33,993 nucleotides of DNA from Magnetococcales bacterium (GTDB taxonomy: Bacteria > Pseudomonadota > Magnetococcia > Magnetococcales > JADFYX01). Positions 1 to 9,785 of the stretch are shown here, one piece after another (position 1 is the first letter of the stretch; each line of letters starts with the position of its first letter). The DNA lies in NCBI GenBank assembly GCA_015232405.1, contig JADFZS010000057.1:1-33993 (forward strand). Direction: 5' to 3'. Under the pieces are notes generated by a model. That model made no database searches, had not been told where the DNA came from, and was given only the letters and a program-made list of their open reading frames with translations. A program made the position numbers and the translations under genes.

Positions 1-1
1 T

Positions 2-2305
2 GGGATTATCCAACGTACTAACGCAGAAGAAGCAAGGGTAGTTACAGCAAGGGCAAATCAAGCCAAAAGTGAATTTCTTGCCAATATGAGCCATGAAATT
101 CGTACCCCAATGAATGCTGTTATCGGTCTGACTGAACTCGCTTTAGTTTCCAAAGTCCCAGAAAAGACCTCAGATTATTTGACTAAAATCTACCGTGCCT
201 CTCGTTCTCTATTGCGAATAATAAATGATATTCTCGATTTTTCCAAAATTGAGGCTGGTAAGTTGGACCTGGATAGTAGTGATTTTCTTATAAGAGATAT
301 TTTTGACAATATCTCTGACCTATACAGAGCTAAAGCAGATGAAAAAGGGATAGAGTTAATAACTGTCCTTTCACCAGAGTGTGTATATGTTTTGATTGGA
401 GACTCCCTGCGTCTAGAGCAGATTTTAATGAACTTGATCAGTAATGCATTAAAATTTACCTCTGAAGGTGAGATAGAGATCGGGGTCAAAACTGTTGCAA
501 CTGAAAAGAACGATGTAGAGTTAGAATTTTCAGTACGTGACAGTGGTATGGGCATGAGCCAGGATCAGATGATAGAATTGTTTGCTCCTTTCGTACAGGC
601 TGATAGCTCTGTCACCAGAAAATTTGGCGGTACAGGATTAGGTCTTAGCATCTGTAAACGTCTAACAGAGATGATGGGAGGAAATATCTGGGTAGAGAGC
701 GAGTTAGGAAAAGGAAGCAGATTTAAATTTACTGTAAAATTGGGTAGACATCCTGAGTTGGAAAAGAGTGTTGATCTTATTCCTCCAACAGAACTACATA
801 ATATGAAAACCCTTATAGTTGATGATAACAAAACAACTCGTAATGCCATCAATAACATTTTGAAACTCTTCACATTTGATACAACTGTTGTGACTAATGG
901 TCTTGAGGCCAAAGAGGCAATTCAAGCTAGCATAGAGTCAAAAAACCCTTATAAGCTTGCCCTTGTGGATTGGTTGATGCCTGAGATGGATGGTTTAGAG
1001 ACTATTAGACAAATTACTGCAACAACAGCTAAAGATAACCTCAACTTGATGCCTAAAACCATAATATTGACCAACTTTAGCCAAGAGGATGAGATAAAAA
1101 AACTTGCTACAAAAGATAATATTGATGGGTTTATAGCAAAGCCAATTAACTGTTCTGTACTATTTGATACTGTAATGGAAATATTTGGCAAAAATGTGGC
1201 AAAAATCTATCGCCCGGGAAGGGAGATTGTTGATCCCACACTAGTTGCCAACATGATAGGTGGAGCAAAAATATTGTTGGTTGAAGATAATGCTATTAAT
1301 CGTCAAGTGGCAACTGAGATTTTAGAGAGTGTTGACCTTGTTGTTGTATCAGCAGAAGATGGATCTATAGCAGTTGATAAAGTTTTAAAAGAGTCGTTTG
1401 ATGCGGTATTAATGGACATTCAAATGCCGGGCATGGATGGATATTCCGCAAGTCGTGCCATACGAGATTTTGCACAATTTGATAACCTTCCAATAATCGG
1501 TTTAACTGCTCACGCCATGAAGGGAGACCGGGAGCGGTGTTTGGATGCCGGAATGAATGATCATGTTGCAAAACCAATCAATAAAAAACATCTATTCTCA
1601 ACTTTGACAAAATTGATACCGCAAAGAGATCCAACAAAAAAGATAGTCAAGCCATCCAATAAAGACAATGATCTCAATTTGCTTGAAATGCCAGAACGTT
1701 TGTCAGGTATCGACATAGATTCAGCTCTGGAACGACTACACGGTAATAGCAGACTTTTACGCTCTTTGTTACAGGAGTTTGCCGATAACTTTAACAGCTC
1801 TGCAGATGAGATCAGACAGACCATAAACGGTAACAGAAAGGATGACCTCAAGTCTGCAAAAAACCTTGTACACACGGTAAAGGGTATGGCTGGTAACCTT
1901 TGTGCTCATCAACTATTTGAAGCAGCAAAAAATTTAGATAGTGCAATAATCAATAACAGTAGATCAGAATGGCCTCGACTTTTGGATATCTATGAAACAA
2001 GTTTGCAACAGGTATTAACATCCATAGCAGCCTTGCCCAAAGAGACCGCCACCATTGATACAGTTGATATTGATATGCCAGGAATGAAGGAAAAAACTGA
2101 AGAGCTGTTTTTTGCCTTAAACGGTCTCTTGGCCAGTGGTGATCTAAACGCATGTGGCTGCTGGGAAGAGTTAAGGCCACTTTTAGGCAGCGAAGAGATA
2201 AAAGATGATGTTGAAATATTGGGCAGATGTATTGACAATATCGATTTTGAAGGTGGACAGGTGACTCTAAAAACCATTGCAAAAAAAGTTGGTATATCAA
2301 TTTAA
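2..2305 (+). CDS. Hybrid sensor histidine kinase, HisKA-HATPase-REC-REC-HPt (5' partial)
   Basis: The reading frame is open to the left edge, so the N-terminal sensor part lies outside the window; 767 residues are visible, numbered here from base 2. In order: a HisKA domain with phospho-acceptor His31 in MSHEIRTP, a HATPase domain with N box (LISNALKF), G1 (DSGMGM) and G2 (FGGTGLGLS), a first receiver (LIVDDN, Asp323 in [10 protein letters not shown], Lys in IAKP), a second receiver (LLVEDN, Asp472 in [10 protein letters not shown], Lys in VAKP), and an HPt domain with His624 in HTVKGMAGN. All residues needed for a His-Asp-His-Asp relay are present. About 70 residues after the HPt form a helical tail also found in the other two hybrid kinases here. 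It is first of four closely spaced genes, so its HPt could phosphorylate the downstream receivers (inference). The input signal is unknown. Confidence 0.93.
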   Translation, partial: GIIQRTNAEEARVVTARANQAKSEFLANMSHEIRTPMNAVIGLTELALVSKVPEKTSDYLTKIYRASRSLLRIINDILDFSKIEAGKLDLDSSDFLIRDIFDNISDLYRAKADEKGIELITVLSPECVYVLIGDSLRLEQILMNLISNALKFTSEGEIEIGVKTVATEKNDVELEFSVRDSGMGMSQDQMIELFAPFVQADSSVTRKFGGTGLGLSICKRLTEMMGGNIWVESELGKGSRFKFTVKLGRHPELEKSVDLIPPTELHNMKTLIVDDNKTTRNAINNILKLFTFDTTVVTNGLEAKEAIQASIESKNPYKLALVDWLMPEMDGLETIRQITATTAKDNLNLMPKTIILTNFSQEDEIKKLATKDNIDGFIAKPINCSVLFDTVMEIFGKNVAKIYRPGREIVDPTLVANMIGGAKILLVEDNAINRQVATEILESVDLVVVSAEDGSIAVDKVLKESFDAVLMDIQMPGMDGYSASRAIRDFAQFDNLPIIGLTAHAMKGDRERCLDAGMNDHVAKPINKKHLFSTLTKLIPQRDPTKKIVKPSNKDNDLNLLEMPERLSGIDIDSALERLHGNSRLLRSLLQEFADNFNSSADEIRQTINGNRKDDLKSAKNLVHTVKGMAGNLCAHQLFEAAKNLDSAIINNSRSEWPRLLDIYETSLQQVLTSIAALPKETATIDTVDIDMPGMKEKTEELFFALNGLLASGDLNACGCWEELRPLLGSEEIKDDVEILGRCIDNIDFEGGQVTLKTIAKKVGISI

Positions 2306-2314
2306 GGAAAACTA

Positions 2315-3229
2315 ATGACCACACCAGCAGAAAAAAGTCGAATACTGATAGTTGATGATATTCCCGGTAACATAAAAATGCTGGCGGAAATACTAAGGGA
2401 TGAGTTTCATATATCCATGGCCAATAACGGTAAGACAGCTGTAAAGCTGGCAGTTAGCAATCAGCCTGACTTAATCCTGCTGGATATCATTATGCCCCAA
2501 ATGGATGGTTATGAAGTTTGCGCAACATTAAAGGCTGATCCTGCCACCCAAGAGATTCCCATTGTCTTTGTAACCGGGCAAAATGAAGATATGGATGAGA
2601 CCAAAGGTCTAAGCCTGGGGGCGATAGATTATGTCTTTAAACCCCCCAAGCCAGCTATTTTAAAAGCCAGGGTTCGTAACCATATTGAGACAAAAAGGCA
2701 GAAAGATATTCTACACAGTCTATCGACAATTGATGGTTTAACCAATATTGCCAATCGTCGTCAGTTTGATATAACACTTGATCAAGAGTGGCGACGTAGC
2801 GTCCGTGGCTCTTTAGGTATGGCAATAATCATGCTGGATATTGACCATTTCAAAAAGTTTAACGACCATTTTGGTCATAGAACAGGAGACGATTGTCTGC
2901 AAAAAGTTGCCGCTGCTTTAGAAGAGTCTCTTATGCGTTCCACCGACCTTATAGCCCGTTATGGTGGAGAGGAGTTTGCAGCTATTCTACCACAAGTTGA
3001 TCATACCGGGGCCCAAAGAGTAGCTGAGAATATGCGAGCTAATGTAGAGTCTTTAAAAATTTCCCATCCTATGTCCGACACCTCCCGTTATGTTACCATA
3101 AGCCTGGGATGCGCCACTATTTTTCCCACCCGTGATGGCTCTGCTAAAACTCTATTAGAGGCAGCCGATAAAATGCTCTATAAAGCAAAACAGAGTGGTC
3201 GCAATCAATACGAAGGCACAGTTATTTAA
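2315..3229 (+). CDS. REC-GGDEF diguanylate cyclase response regulator
   Basis: The 304-residue protein has an N-terminal receiver (LIVDD near residue 11, phospho-acceptor Asp57 in LLDIIMPQMDG, Lys in FKPPKP) joined by a short helix to a GGDEF domain. The active-site signature is GGEEF at 217-221, an accepted active form. RSTD at 208-211 lies exactly five residues before it and fits the RxxD inhibitory I-site, so product inhibition by c-di-GMP is expected. The layout is a minimal response-regulator cyclase: phosphorylation should promote dimerisation and synthesis of c-di-GMP from two GTP in the cytosol. It begins nine bases after the hybrid kinase with AAGGA as ribosome site and is followed after eight bases by a REC-kinase, so it is clearly in one operon. 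Which kinase phosphorylates it is inferred from context only. Confidence 0.93.
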   Translation: MTTPAEKSRILIVDDIPGNIKMLAEILRDEFHISMANNGKTAVKLAVSNQPDLILLDIIMPQMDGYEVCATLKADPATQEIPIVFVTGQNEDMDETKGLSLGAIDYVFKPPKPAILKARVRNHIETKRQKDILHSLSTIDGLTNIANRRQFDITLDQEWRRSVRGSLGMAIIMLDIDHFKKFNDHFGHRTGDDCLQKVAAALEESLMRSTDLIARYGGEEFAAILPQVDHTGAQRVAENMRANVESLKISHPMSDTSRYVTISLGCATIFPTRDGSAKTLLEAADKMLYKAKQSGRNQYEGTVI

Positions 3230-3237
3230 AGGGCTTT

Positions 3238-4566
3238 ATGGACTCTACCAAAGGAGCAATCAAGATAGATCAAGATCAAACAGCCAAGATCTTGATCGTT
3301 GATGATGTGCCGGGCAATATTCTGGTATTGGCTGAAATTCTCTATGCAAAATATGAAATATTAATTGCTACCAATGGAGTAGAAGCTCTTGAAATAACCG
3401 CTATTGAACAGCCCGATCTTATTCTTCTGGATATAATAATGCCGGGGATGGATGGTTATGAAGTCTGCTCTAAAATAAAAGAAGAACCTACAAGTAGAGA
3501 TATTCCCATTATATTTGTAACCGCAAAAAACGCCCCCTGGGATGAATCAAAGGGGTTGGAAATAGGGGCGGTGGATTTTCTTTCAAAACCCATCCGCCCT
3601 CAGATCGTAAAAGCCCGTGTAAAGACCCATTTGGAGCTAAAAAGACAGAAAGATGAGTTGAAAAACTCCGCCCAACGGCTAGAACAGATGGTTTTTGACC
3701 GCACCATGGAGCTGCAAGCCACCATCAAACTTTTATCAAATGAGGTTGAAGAACGCAGACTGGCAGAAGAGACCGCTGTGCGTAATGCCCGCCTTGCCTC
3801 CCTTGGTACTCTAGCTGCTGGTGTGGCACATGAAATAAACAGCCCCAACAATGCAATTGGCTTTGCTGTTGCCACTCTCACCCGTTTATGGCATGGATTT
3901 GCTCCCCATATAAATGAGTACCGACAACAAAACGGTGATATGGATATCTGCGGGATATCCATGGAAGAGGCCATTGAGACTATATCTACACTGGTTTTAG
4001 AGGTTGGCAACAACTCCAAACGTATTGCAGCAATTGTCACCAATTTAAAACAGATGACCAAAGGGGATATGGAGAACCTTGAACAGAAGGTGGATATAAA
4101 CAGAGCACTTACATCTGCTGTTGGAATTTTGGATAATATAATTAAAAAACATACAGACCACTTCAAGATGGATCTAAAAGATAACCTACAACCTGTAAAG
4201 GGTAATGTTCAACAGCTAGAACAGGTGTTTATCAATATCATCCAAAATGGTTTGGAATCCCTGCCAAACAGGGATAAAAGCGTCTCCATAAGTACAAAAA
4301 TTGACAACAGTAAAGATCGCCCCAACATTGTGGTGATTGTCCATGATGAAGGAGTGGGAATAAAAAACAGCTCCATGGATATGATCACCAAACCTTTTTA
4401 TACCACCAAAGGTGATGATGGCGGCACTGGCTTGGGGCTGTCGATCTCCAAAACCATACTCAACAACCACCAGGGAGAGATGAATTTTCAATCACTCCCT
4501 GGCAGTGGAACCAAAGTGATTATCCGTCTGCCAATTGAAAAACTTGTGGGGGGGAGTATGTTATGA
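3238..4566 (+). CDS. REC-histidine kinase (receiver at the N-terminus)
   Basis: The 442-residue soluble protein has a receiver first (LIVDDVPGN, Asp65 in LLDIIMPGMDG, Lys in LSKPIRP), then a coiled coil (about 125-180), then a kinase core with His198 in AAGVAHEINSPN, N box (INIIQNGLES), G1 (DEGVGI) and G2 ([10 protein letters not shown]). The H box is of the NtrB-like type, unlike the MSHEIRTP type of the hybrid kinases. No transmembrane segment is seen. A receiver upstream of a kinase is usual for proteins placed mid-relay: the receiver accepts phosphate from another kinase or HPt and controls autophosphorylation. Its stop overlaps the start of the sigma-54 activator by four bases (ATGA), so the activator is the likely cognate partner, like an NtrB/NtrC pair. 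The receiver resembles that of the preceding cyclase, suggesting both read the same phosphodonor. Confidence 0.92.
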   Translation: MDSTKGAIKIDQDQTAKILIVDDVPGNILVLAEILYAKYEILIATNGVEALEITAIEQPDLILLDIIMPGMDGYEVCSKIKEEPTSRDIPIIFVTAKNAPWDESKGLEIGAVDFLSKPIRPQIVKARVKTHLELKRQKDELKNSAQRLEQMVFDRTMELQATIKLLSNEVEERRLAEETAVRNARLASLGTLAAGVAHEINSPNNAIGFAVATLTRLWHGFAPHINEYRQQNGDMDICGISMEEAIETISTLVLEVGNNSKRIAAIVTNLKQMTKGDMENLEQKVDINRALTSAVGILDNIIKKHTDHFKMDLKDNLQPVKGNVQQLEQVFINIIQNGLESLPNRDKSVSISTKIDNSKDRPNIVVIVHDEGVGIKNSSMDMITKPFYTTKGDDGGTGLGLSISKTILNNHQGEMNFQSLPGSGTKVIIRLPIEKLVGGSML

Positions 4567-5990
4567 AGAGCAACAATTACCAAGAACAGCCCCCAATAGT
4601 CTTGGTGGATGATGAAAAAAGCGTACTTTTAACCGCCAAGGCTCTTTTGCGTACCAGTGGCTTTGCCCATGTTGTCACCATGTCAGACAGCAGGGAGCTT
4701 TTACCTTTTTTAGAAGAGGAGCGAGCTGCAGTTGTGGTGCTGGATCTAATGATGCCCAACCTGACTGGCATGGAGCTTCTACCAAAAATCGTCCAGGGTT
4801 TTCCTGATATCCCAGTTATTATTATGACCGCCTCCCAAGAGTTGGAACTAGCTATACAGTGTATGCGGGAGGGAGCGTTGGATTATATGGTTAAACCAGT
4901 CGAGGAGAGCCGCTTTATTGCCAACCTGCATCGGGCCATGGATATGAACGCCATGCGGCGACAGGTTCAACAGCTAAAAGGAGCACTGTTGGCAGGAGAA
5001 CCGCAACAAAAAAAAGTATTTGCCCCTATTATTACCAACAGCCCCAAAATGCGGGCTATTTTTCAATATGTTGAAGCCATTGCCCCCTCAAGTGATCCGG
5101 TTATGGTTAGTGGGGAGACTGGCGTTGGTAAAGAGCTGCTAATAAATGCTATACATCAACTTAGCGGCTGCAAAGGTTCACTACAGGCGGTAAATGTGGC
5201 AGGGCTTGATGACCATCTATTTTCCGATACGCTATTTGGCCATAAAAAAGGGGCATTTTCCGGGGCCGATACTGTCCGTCAGGGCATTGTCTCACTAGCC
5301 GATTCCGGCAGCCTGTTTCTTGATGAAATAGGTGATCTGTCACCGACTTCCCAGGTAAAACTCCTCCGTCTCCTACAGGAGAAAAGCTATCTACCATTGG
5401 GGTCCGACATTACCCAAACCAGCAATACCAGGGTGCTTTGTGCCACAAACCAAAATCTTGAGCAGGCTGTTAGTGAAGGAAAGTTCCGTGAAGATCTCTA
5501 TTATCGCCTCCATACCCACCAGATTCATATTCCCCCTTTACGGGATCGCCGAGAGGATATTCCACTGCTTTTAGGAGCATTTCTGGAAGAAGCCGCCAAA
5601 GGGATAGGAAAAGCTGTTCCCACCCCACCACCTGAACTCCTTAAACTTCTGCACATACACCCATTTGTGGGAAATATCAGAGAGTTGAAATCCATGGTGG
5701 CAGATGCTGTCGCCCAACACAAATCCGGCATTTTATCCATGGAGAGTTTTGAGAGAACAATTCTGGCAAAACCCAATTTAGAAACAAACAGTACTGAATT
5801 TCACGATAGTATAATTCTCAACACCCTACCCGACCCCCTTCCTTCCCTGAACACATGGTCAAACACCCTTATTGAAGAGGCACTAAAAAGGGCTGGTGGC
5901 AATCAGAGAATAGCTGCTGCCATGTTGGGTATCAGCCGCCACACTTTAATGCGTCGTAAACGTTCGCAAAAAGAGTTACAGGACAGTTAA
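4563..5990 (+). CDS. Sigma-54-dependent response regulator, NtrC family (REC-AAA+-Fis HTH)
   Basis: The 475-residue protein has a receiver (VLVDDE, Asp61 in VLDLMMPNLTG, Lys in MVKPVEE), a sigma-54-interacting AAA+ domain with Walker A GETGVGKE (184-191), Walker B LFLDEIGD (Asp254) and the arginine-finger region FREDLYYRL, and a C-terminal Fis-type helix-turn-helix (GGNQRIAAAMLGISRHTLMR). The loop that touches sigma-54 reads GAFSGA (230-235) rather than the usual GAFTGA; Thr to Ser is conservative. The family hydrolyses ATP to remodel RNA polymerase holding sigma-54 at -12/-24 promoters. It overlaps the REC-kinase by four bases, so the two are probably translated together and form a pair. I found no convincing -12/-24 promoter in the window, so its targets are not identified. 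Confidence 0.94.
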   Translation: MKSNNYQEQPPIVLVDDEKSVLLTAKALLRTSGFAHVVTMSDSRELLPFLEEERAAVVVLDLMMPNLTGMELLPKIVQGFPDIPVIIMTASQELELAIQCMREGALDYMVKPVEESRFIANLHRAMDMNAMRRQVQQLKGALLAGEPQQKKVFAPIITNSPKMRAIFQYVEAIAPSSDPVMVSGETGVGKELLINAIHQLSGCKGSLQAVNVAGLDDHLFSDTLFGHKKGAFSGADTVRQGIVSLADSGSLFLDEIGDLSPTSQVKLLRLLQEKSYLPLGSDITQTSNTRVLCATNQNLEQAVSEGKFREDLYYRLHTHQIHIPPLRDRREDIPLLLGAFLEEAAKGIGKAVPTPPPELLKLLHIHPFVGNIRELKSMVADAVAQHKSGILSMESFERTILAKPNLETNSTEFHDSIILNTLPDPLPSLNTWSNTLIEEALKRAGGNQRIAAAMLGISRHTLMRRKRSQKELQDS

Positions 5991-6025
5991 AACCCATTAA
6001 AAACACAGTGAAAATCATTGTAGCA

Positions 6026-6046
6026 TTTTGCAACCACGGTGCAAAA
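6026..6046. promoter_or_regulatory. Perfect inverted repeat, TTTTGCA-N7-TGCAAAA
   Basis: Two 7-base arms match perfectly around a seven-base spacer. It lies 36 bases past the stop of the sigma-54 activator. It has no T-run after it, so an intrinsic terminator is unlikely. A protein-binding dyad is the better reading, but no regulator can be named. Confidence 0.35.
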
Positions 6047-6054
6047 CCGCGCAG

Positions 6055-6069
6055 CAATATAAAATATTG
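6055..6069. promoter_or_regulatory. Perfect inverted repeat, CAATAT-AAA-ATATTG
   Basis: Two 6-base arms flank three bases, only eight bases past the preceding dyad. It is AT-rich, so chance occurrence is more likely than for its neighbour. The clustering with two other dyads is the reason for listing it. Confidence 0.25.
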
Positions 6070-6116
6070 TTTACATTCATGTTTTACAGGTTTTCAAGGT
6101 TATTTCCTATACTCTG

Positions 6117-6131
6117 GTAGCATACTGCTAC
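6117..6131. promoter_or_regulatory. Perfect inverted repeat, GTAGCA-TAC-TGCTAC
   Basis: Two 6-base arms of balanced composition flank three bases, about 100 bases upstream of the -10-like hexamer at 6232. The position suits an activator or repressor site for the CZB/hybrid-kinase operon. The regulator is unknown. Confidence 0.35.
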
Positions 6132-6280
6132 ACCCATTGTCCATAATTGTCATCAGCATGATCAACTGTTAACTAACTGAATGTATATCTTTAAATCACG
6201 ATTATTTAAGTTTGGTGTAATTATCGCAAGGTATAATAGGGTAAGTCCATTTTTCAACTACCTGTTTGCCAAGGTAAAAC

Positions 6281-6604
6281 ATGATGAAACGTGAAGATAA
6301 ACCACCCCGATGTTCCCTGCCTGGAGGGGATCAAAACCGAAATTTATCCGGGGATATATTAAAGCTCCATAACTGTGATTTGTGGCATTGGTGCGAAAAG
6401 ACTGGCAAATACAGGAGCGGTAAAAAGGAAGAATTTGAAAAACTATTACAGATACATGCTCAACTACATAGGATCGCCCAAGAGATAATCTGGTACGAAG
6501 GAGTACCCGGTAGTGATGTGGGCATCCATGCCATGGAACATTTTAACGATCTGTGGCAGCAGTTAAGAAATAGAATAAAAACAATTGATAGGTATAGCTC
6601 ATGA
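6281..6604 (+). CDS. Small CZB-like (chemoreceptor zinc-binding) domain protein
   Basis: The 107-residue soluble protein carries HNCDLWHW at 30-37, which aligns with the CZB signature HxCxLGxW, and IHAQLH at 58-63, which aligns with the later HxxxH. Cys32, His59 and His63 are spaced 27 and 4 residues apart, the same spacing I recall for the Cys52/His79/His83 zinc ligands of E. coli DgcZ. The first ligand of that family, a His about 30 residues before the Cys on an N-terminal helix, has no room here: an in-frame stop lies two codons upstream of the start. His30 or His36 might substitute. CZB domains bind zinc tightly and can report zinc or hypochlorite; they are usually fused to chemoreceptors or cyclases. 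This one stands alone and overlaps the next gene by four bases (ATGA), so a role in sensing with that kinase is likely but inferred. Confidence 0.65.
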   Translation: MMKREDKPPRCSLPGGDQNRNLSGDILKLHNCDLWHWCEKTGKYRSGKKEEFEKLLQIHAQLHRIAQEIIWYEGVPGSDVGIHAMEHFNDLWQQLRNRIKTIDRYSS

Positions 6605-9600
6605 TAGTCAACTCATTAGCCATAATGACCACAATTGATCTCCTTATAATTTTAGGGACGTTGATTGCTGGGTGGCAGTTGAAAAAAAAATGGGAAGTAC
6701 TCCATGAACTAAATGTCATCAACCCTATTTTAATGATATTTGCCGGGCTGACTATTATCGCAATATTTTATATTGCCGATCTTTATACCATGTATATCCT
6801 GCCTCTCTTCATGCCCATGATGGAGGCTATGGAGATAATGAAACATTTACATCTAAACAGCAGGTGGATCGTATCTTTAACAGCGGAATTATTTATTCTA
6901 TCGGGCCTATTTTTTCTACTTAAAAATCTGTTTCCCCAAATAGTCAACTTTCAAAGTCAGTTAAAAAAGCATCAAGACCAGCTTGAAGAAAATATCAAAG
7001 ATCGTACTGCCAACCTGGAGGCAGCCAATGGTAAGTTGCGCTCAAGTGAACAGAGATTCCGCTCGCTGTTTAACACCATGAACAGCGGTGTGGCAATTTA
7101 TGAAGCGTACAACAATGGTGAGAATTTTGTCGTTAAAGATTTCAACCCAGCAGGAGAAAAAATATCCAACGTAACCAAAGAAGAGGTAATTGGTCGACTG
7201 GTTACCGAAGCTTTTCCTGGTGTGCGAGAGTTTGGTCTATTTACTGTATTTCAAGAGGTTTATAAAACCGGAGAAGAGGCCCACCACCCTGTTACATTTT
7301 ATCTGGATGATAAATCCCAGGGGTGGTTGGAAAATTGGGTGTATAAGTTGGAGTCTGGGGAGATAGTAGCAATTTATGATGATTTAACAGAGCAGAAACA
7401 GGCGGAAAAACTTGTCTATCAAGCTCGTGACGAGGCACAAGCTGCTAACAAGGCTAAAAGTGAATTTCTTGCCAATATGAGCCATGAAATTCGCACACCA
7501 ATGAACGCCATAACAGGTATGGGATTTCTGGCCTTGGAGACTGAGCTAACAGATCAACAAAAGGGCTACATAAACAAAATCAACACTGCCGCAAGTTCAC
7601 TATTGCGAATTATCGATGATATTTTAGACTTTTCAAAGATTGATGCCCGTAAGCTGGTGCTAGAAGAGCAACCATTCAACCTGGATGAAGTGTTTGATCA
7701 ACTGATTGATACCACCCTGGAGGGGGCAGCCAAAAAGAGTATTGAGGTTCTGTTTTCAGTACCCATCGATATTCCCCGTGCCCTGATAGGAGATGCCGTC
7801 CGTTTGGGACAGATTTTAACAAACCTCTGTAGTAACGCTATAAAGTTTACCGATCATGGCGAAATTGTCATATCCACCAGACTGGTAAAAACGAATAGTA
7901 ACTTAGTCACACTACGCATAGAGGTAAGTGATACCGGGGTTGGAATGACCCCTGAACAGAGAGCAAAACTGTTTGAGCCGTTTCAACAGGCCGACTCCTC
8001 CACCACCCGCAAGTATGGTGGTACGGGTTTGGGGCTTACCATATGTCGAAATCTGGTAAAAATGATGGGGGGAGATATCTCCATTGCCAGCAACATAGGG
8101 GTAGGAACCAAGGTCAGCTTTACCATTAACCTAAAACTTCAAGATGTGTCTTTGGAGAAAAATTATATCGTACCCCAAGATCTTATGGATCTTCGTATTC
8201 TTGTAGTGGATGACAACACCTTGGCAAGAGAGGTGTTACAGGAAATGCTCAACTCCTTCTCATTAAATCACACCGCTGTAGAGAGTGGTAAAGAGGCTTT
8301 AAAAGAGATAAAAAGAGCAATAACCAATAGTGAAAAACATTATAATGTGGTGCTGATGGATTGGCAGATGCCGGAGATGGATGGCTATGAGGCGACCAAG
8401 TGTATCCAAAATGATCCAGATATTGAGGTGACCCCTGCCATAATAATTGTCTCTGCTTTTAAACGAGAGATGATATTACCTAAAACATCAGATATTGCTG
8501 ACTCTACAGGCTACCTATACAAACCGATCAGCCCCTCTACTCTGCTGGATACCATTCTGAACTCCTGTGGTAAAACCATGGCAAAAAAGGAGTCTCACCC
8601 TGCCATGGATAGTGCCAAATTAATATCAACATTAAGTGGTAGCCATATTTTGGTCATAGATGATCTTGAAGATAACTGCGAAATTGTAAAAGAGATTTTA
8701 GAGCAGAAAGGGATAACTGTCACAACCGCATATAATGGTCACCAGGGTGTGGCTGCTGTGACTGCAGCAGCAGAAAACAACAAGCAGTTTGATGCTATAT
8801 TGATGGATATCCAGATGCCTGTTATGGATGGTTTTGAAGCAACCCATCATATACGCAGTATGAAAGAGAACCAGATGTTACCAATAATTGCCATGTCTGC
8901 CAGTGCCATGGTGCAGGATGTCGAGAGATGTCTTTTGGCTGGTATGGATGATCACATTGCCAAACCCATCGATGTAAACAACATGTTTACTATTCTTGGC
9001 AAATGGATAAAACCCAAAACGGCAGATAATGGGGCTGGCACAAAAAAGAGCGGCAGCAGTGAAAACAGCCAAGAAGAGATAGATATCGGTGATTTGCCGG
9101 GAATTGATATTGCTTCAGCCATTAGAGCCATGGATGGTGACAAGGGGTTACTGCTCAAAATGATCAGCCGTTTTCCCATAAATAATGGTACATCTGCCCA
9201 GGAGATAAGCCAAGCCATTGCCAAGAATGATTTTGAGTTGGCCCAAAGTTTAGCCCATCGCCTCAAAGGTGGTGCAGGTAATATTGCTGCCAAGGATCTT
9301 GTGAAGGTTGCCGAAGATTTGGAAACAGCATTAAAAGCCGGAGATATAAATCGTAGCAGTATTCTGCTGCCTAAGTTAACTGACAACCTTGAGTTGATTT
9401 TAAACACTATCAAAAAACTTAATAACAGAACTTTAGCAAACGCGACAATAGACCCAGTAACAATAGCAATCAACCATGAAACCAACCATGTTTTCATCAA
9501 AGGGCAACTACAAGAGTTGATGGTTTTTTTGCAGAATAGAGATATGCAGGCCAATAGACAGTTGGAACAGATTCAAGAACATCTAGATGGTGATGACGAT

Positions 9601-9705
9601 TATAAAGAGCAGCTTGATAAAGTTGAGAGTTGTATTGAAAGCTTGAATTTCTCAGAGGCGATGATACTCGTAAAACAACTAGACCATATGTTGCCGGGCA
9701 AATGA
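6601..9705 (+). CDS. Membrane hybrid histidine kinase, 3TM-PAS-HisKA-HATPase-REC-REC-HPt
   Basis: The 1034-residue protein starts with three hydrophobic segments (about 11-28, 42-66, 89-111), a coiled coil (about 118-150) and a PAS domain (about 155-270). There follow HisKA with His295 in MSHEIRTP, HATPase ([23 protein letters not shown]), a first receiver with Asp587 in [10 protein letters not shown], a second with Asp736 in [10 protein letters not shown], and an HPt with His886 in [10 protein letters not shown]. The relay is complete. About 75 residues follow the HPt and resemble the tails of the other two hybrid kinases. There is hardly any periplasmic domain, so the signal probably comes through the membrane segments, the PAS or the coupled CZB-like protein. 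The start ATG overlaps the CZB stop. A 38-base stretch at the H box (7456-7493) is identical to bases 65-102. Confidence 0.93.
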   Translation: MIVNSLAIMTTIDLLIILGTLIAGWQLKKKWEVLHELNVINPILMIFAGLTIIAIFYIADLYTMYILPLFMPMMEAMEIMKHLHLNSRWIVSLTAELFILSGLFFLLKNLFPQIVNFQSQLKKHQDQLEENIKDRTANLEAANGKLRSSEQRFRSLFNTMNSGVAIYEAYNNGENFVVKDFNPAGEKISNVTKEEVIGRLVTEAFPGVREFGLFTVFQEVYKTGEEAHHPVTFYLDDKSQGWLENWVYKLESGEIVAIYDDLTEQKQAEKLVYQARDEAQAANKAKSEFLANMSHEIRTPMNAITGMGFLALETELTDQQKGYINKINTAASSLLRIIDDILDFSKIDARKLVLEEQPFNLDEVFDQLIDTTLEGAAKKSIEVLFSVPIDIPRALIGDAVRLGQILTNLCSNAIKFTDHGEIVISTRLVKTNSNLVTLRIEVSDTGVGMTPEQRAKLFEPFQQADSSTTRKYGGTGLGLTICRNLVKMMGGDISIASNIGVGTKVSFTINLKLQDVSLEKNYIVPQDLMDLRILVVDDNTLAREVLQEMLNSFSLNHTAVESGKEALKEIKRAITNSEKHYNVVLMDWQMPEMDGYEATKCIQNDPDIEVTPAIIIVSAFKREMILPKTSDIADSTGYLYKPISPSTLLDTILNSCGKTMAKKESHPAMDSAKLISTLSGSHILVIDDLEDNCEIVKEILEQKGITVTTAYNGHQGVAAVTAAAENNKQFDAILMDIQMPVMDGFEATHHIRSMKENQMLPIIAMSASAMVQDVERCLLAGMDDHIAKPIDVNNMFTILGKWIKPKTADNGAGTKKSGSSENSQEEIDIGDLPGIDIASAIRAMDGDKGLLLKMISRFPINNGTSAQEISQAIAKNDFELAQSLAHRLKGGAGNIAAKDLVKVAEDLETALKAGDINRSSILLPKLTDNLELILNTIKKLNNRTLANATIDPVTIAINHETNHVFIKGQLQELMVFLQNRDMQANRQLEQIQEHLDGDDDYKEQLDKVESCIESLNFSEAMILVKQLDHMLPGK

Positions 9706-9785
9706 TTTTTTTTAGTTAGCAAATACGGCATAGATAATATGGTATTTTTAAAAAAAGATAGAGCTTTATTAAACCAGGAGAAATA

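Larger units (their letters stand above)
5991..6280 (+). promoter_or_regulatory. Intergenic control region with three perfect dyads and a -10-like site
   Basis: No gene is seen in these 290 bases between the sigma-54 activator and the CZB-like gene. The region holds three perfect inverted repeats (6026-6046, 6055-6069, 6117-6131, listed separately) and a good -10 hexamer TATAAT at 6232-6237. The -35 is poor: TTTGGT at 6211-6216 gives a 15-base spacer. AAGG lies about nine bases before the start codon. It is the most likely promoter region for the downstream genes; the exact start site is uncertain. Confidence 0.4.

Noticed and set aside
6116..6132. Possible -12/-24 (sigma-54) promoter near the 6117 dyad
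   Set aside because: The GG and GC are nine bases apart instead of ten and the flanking consensus is missing; an inverted repeat explains the bases better.
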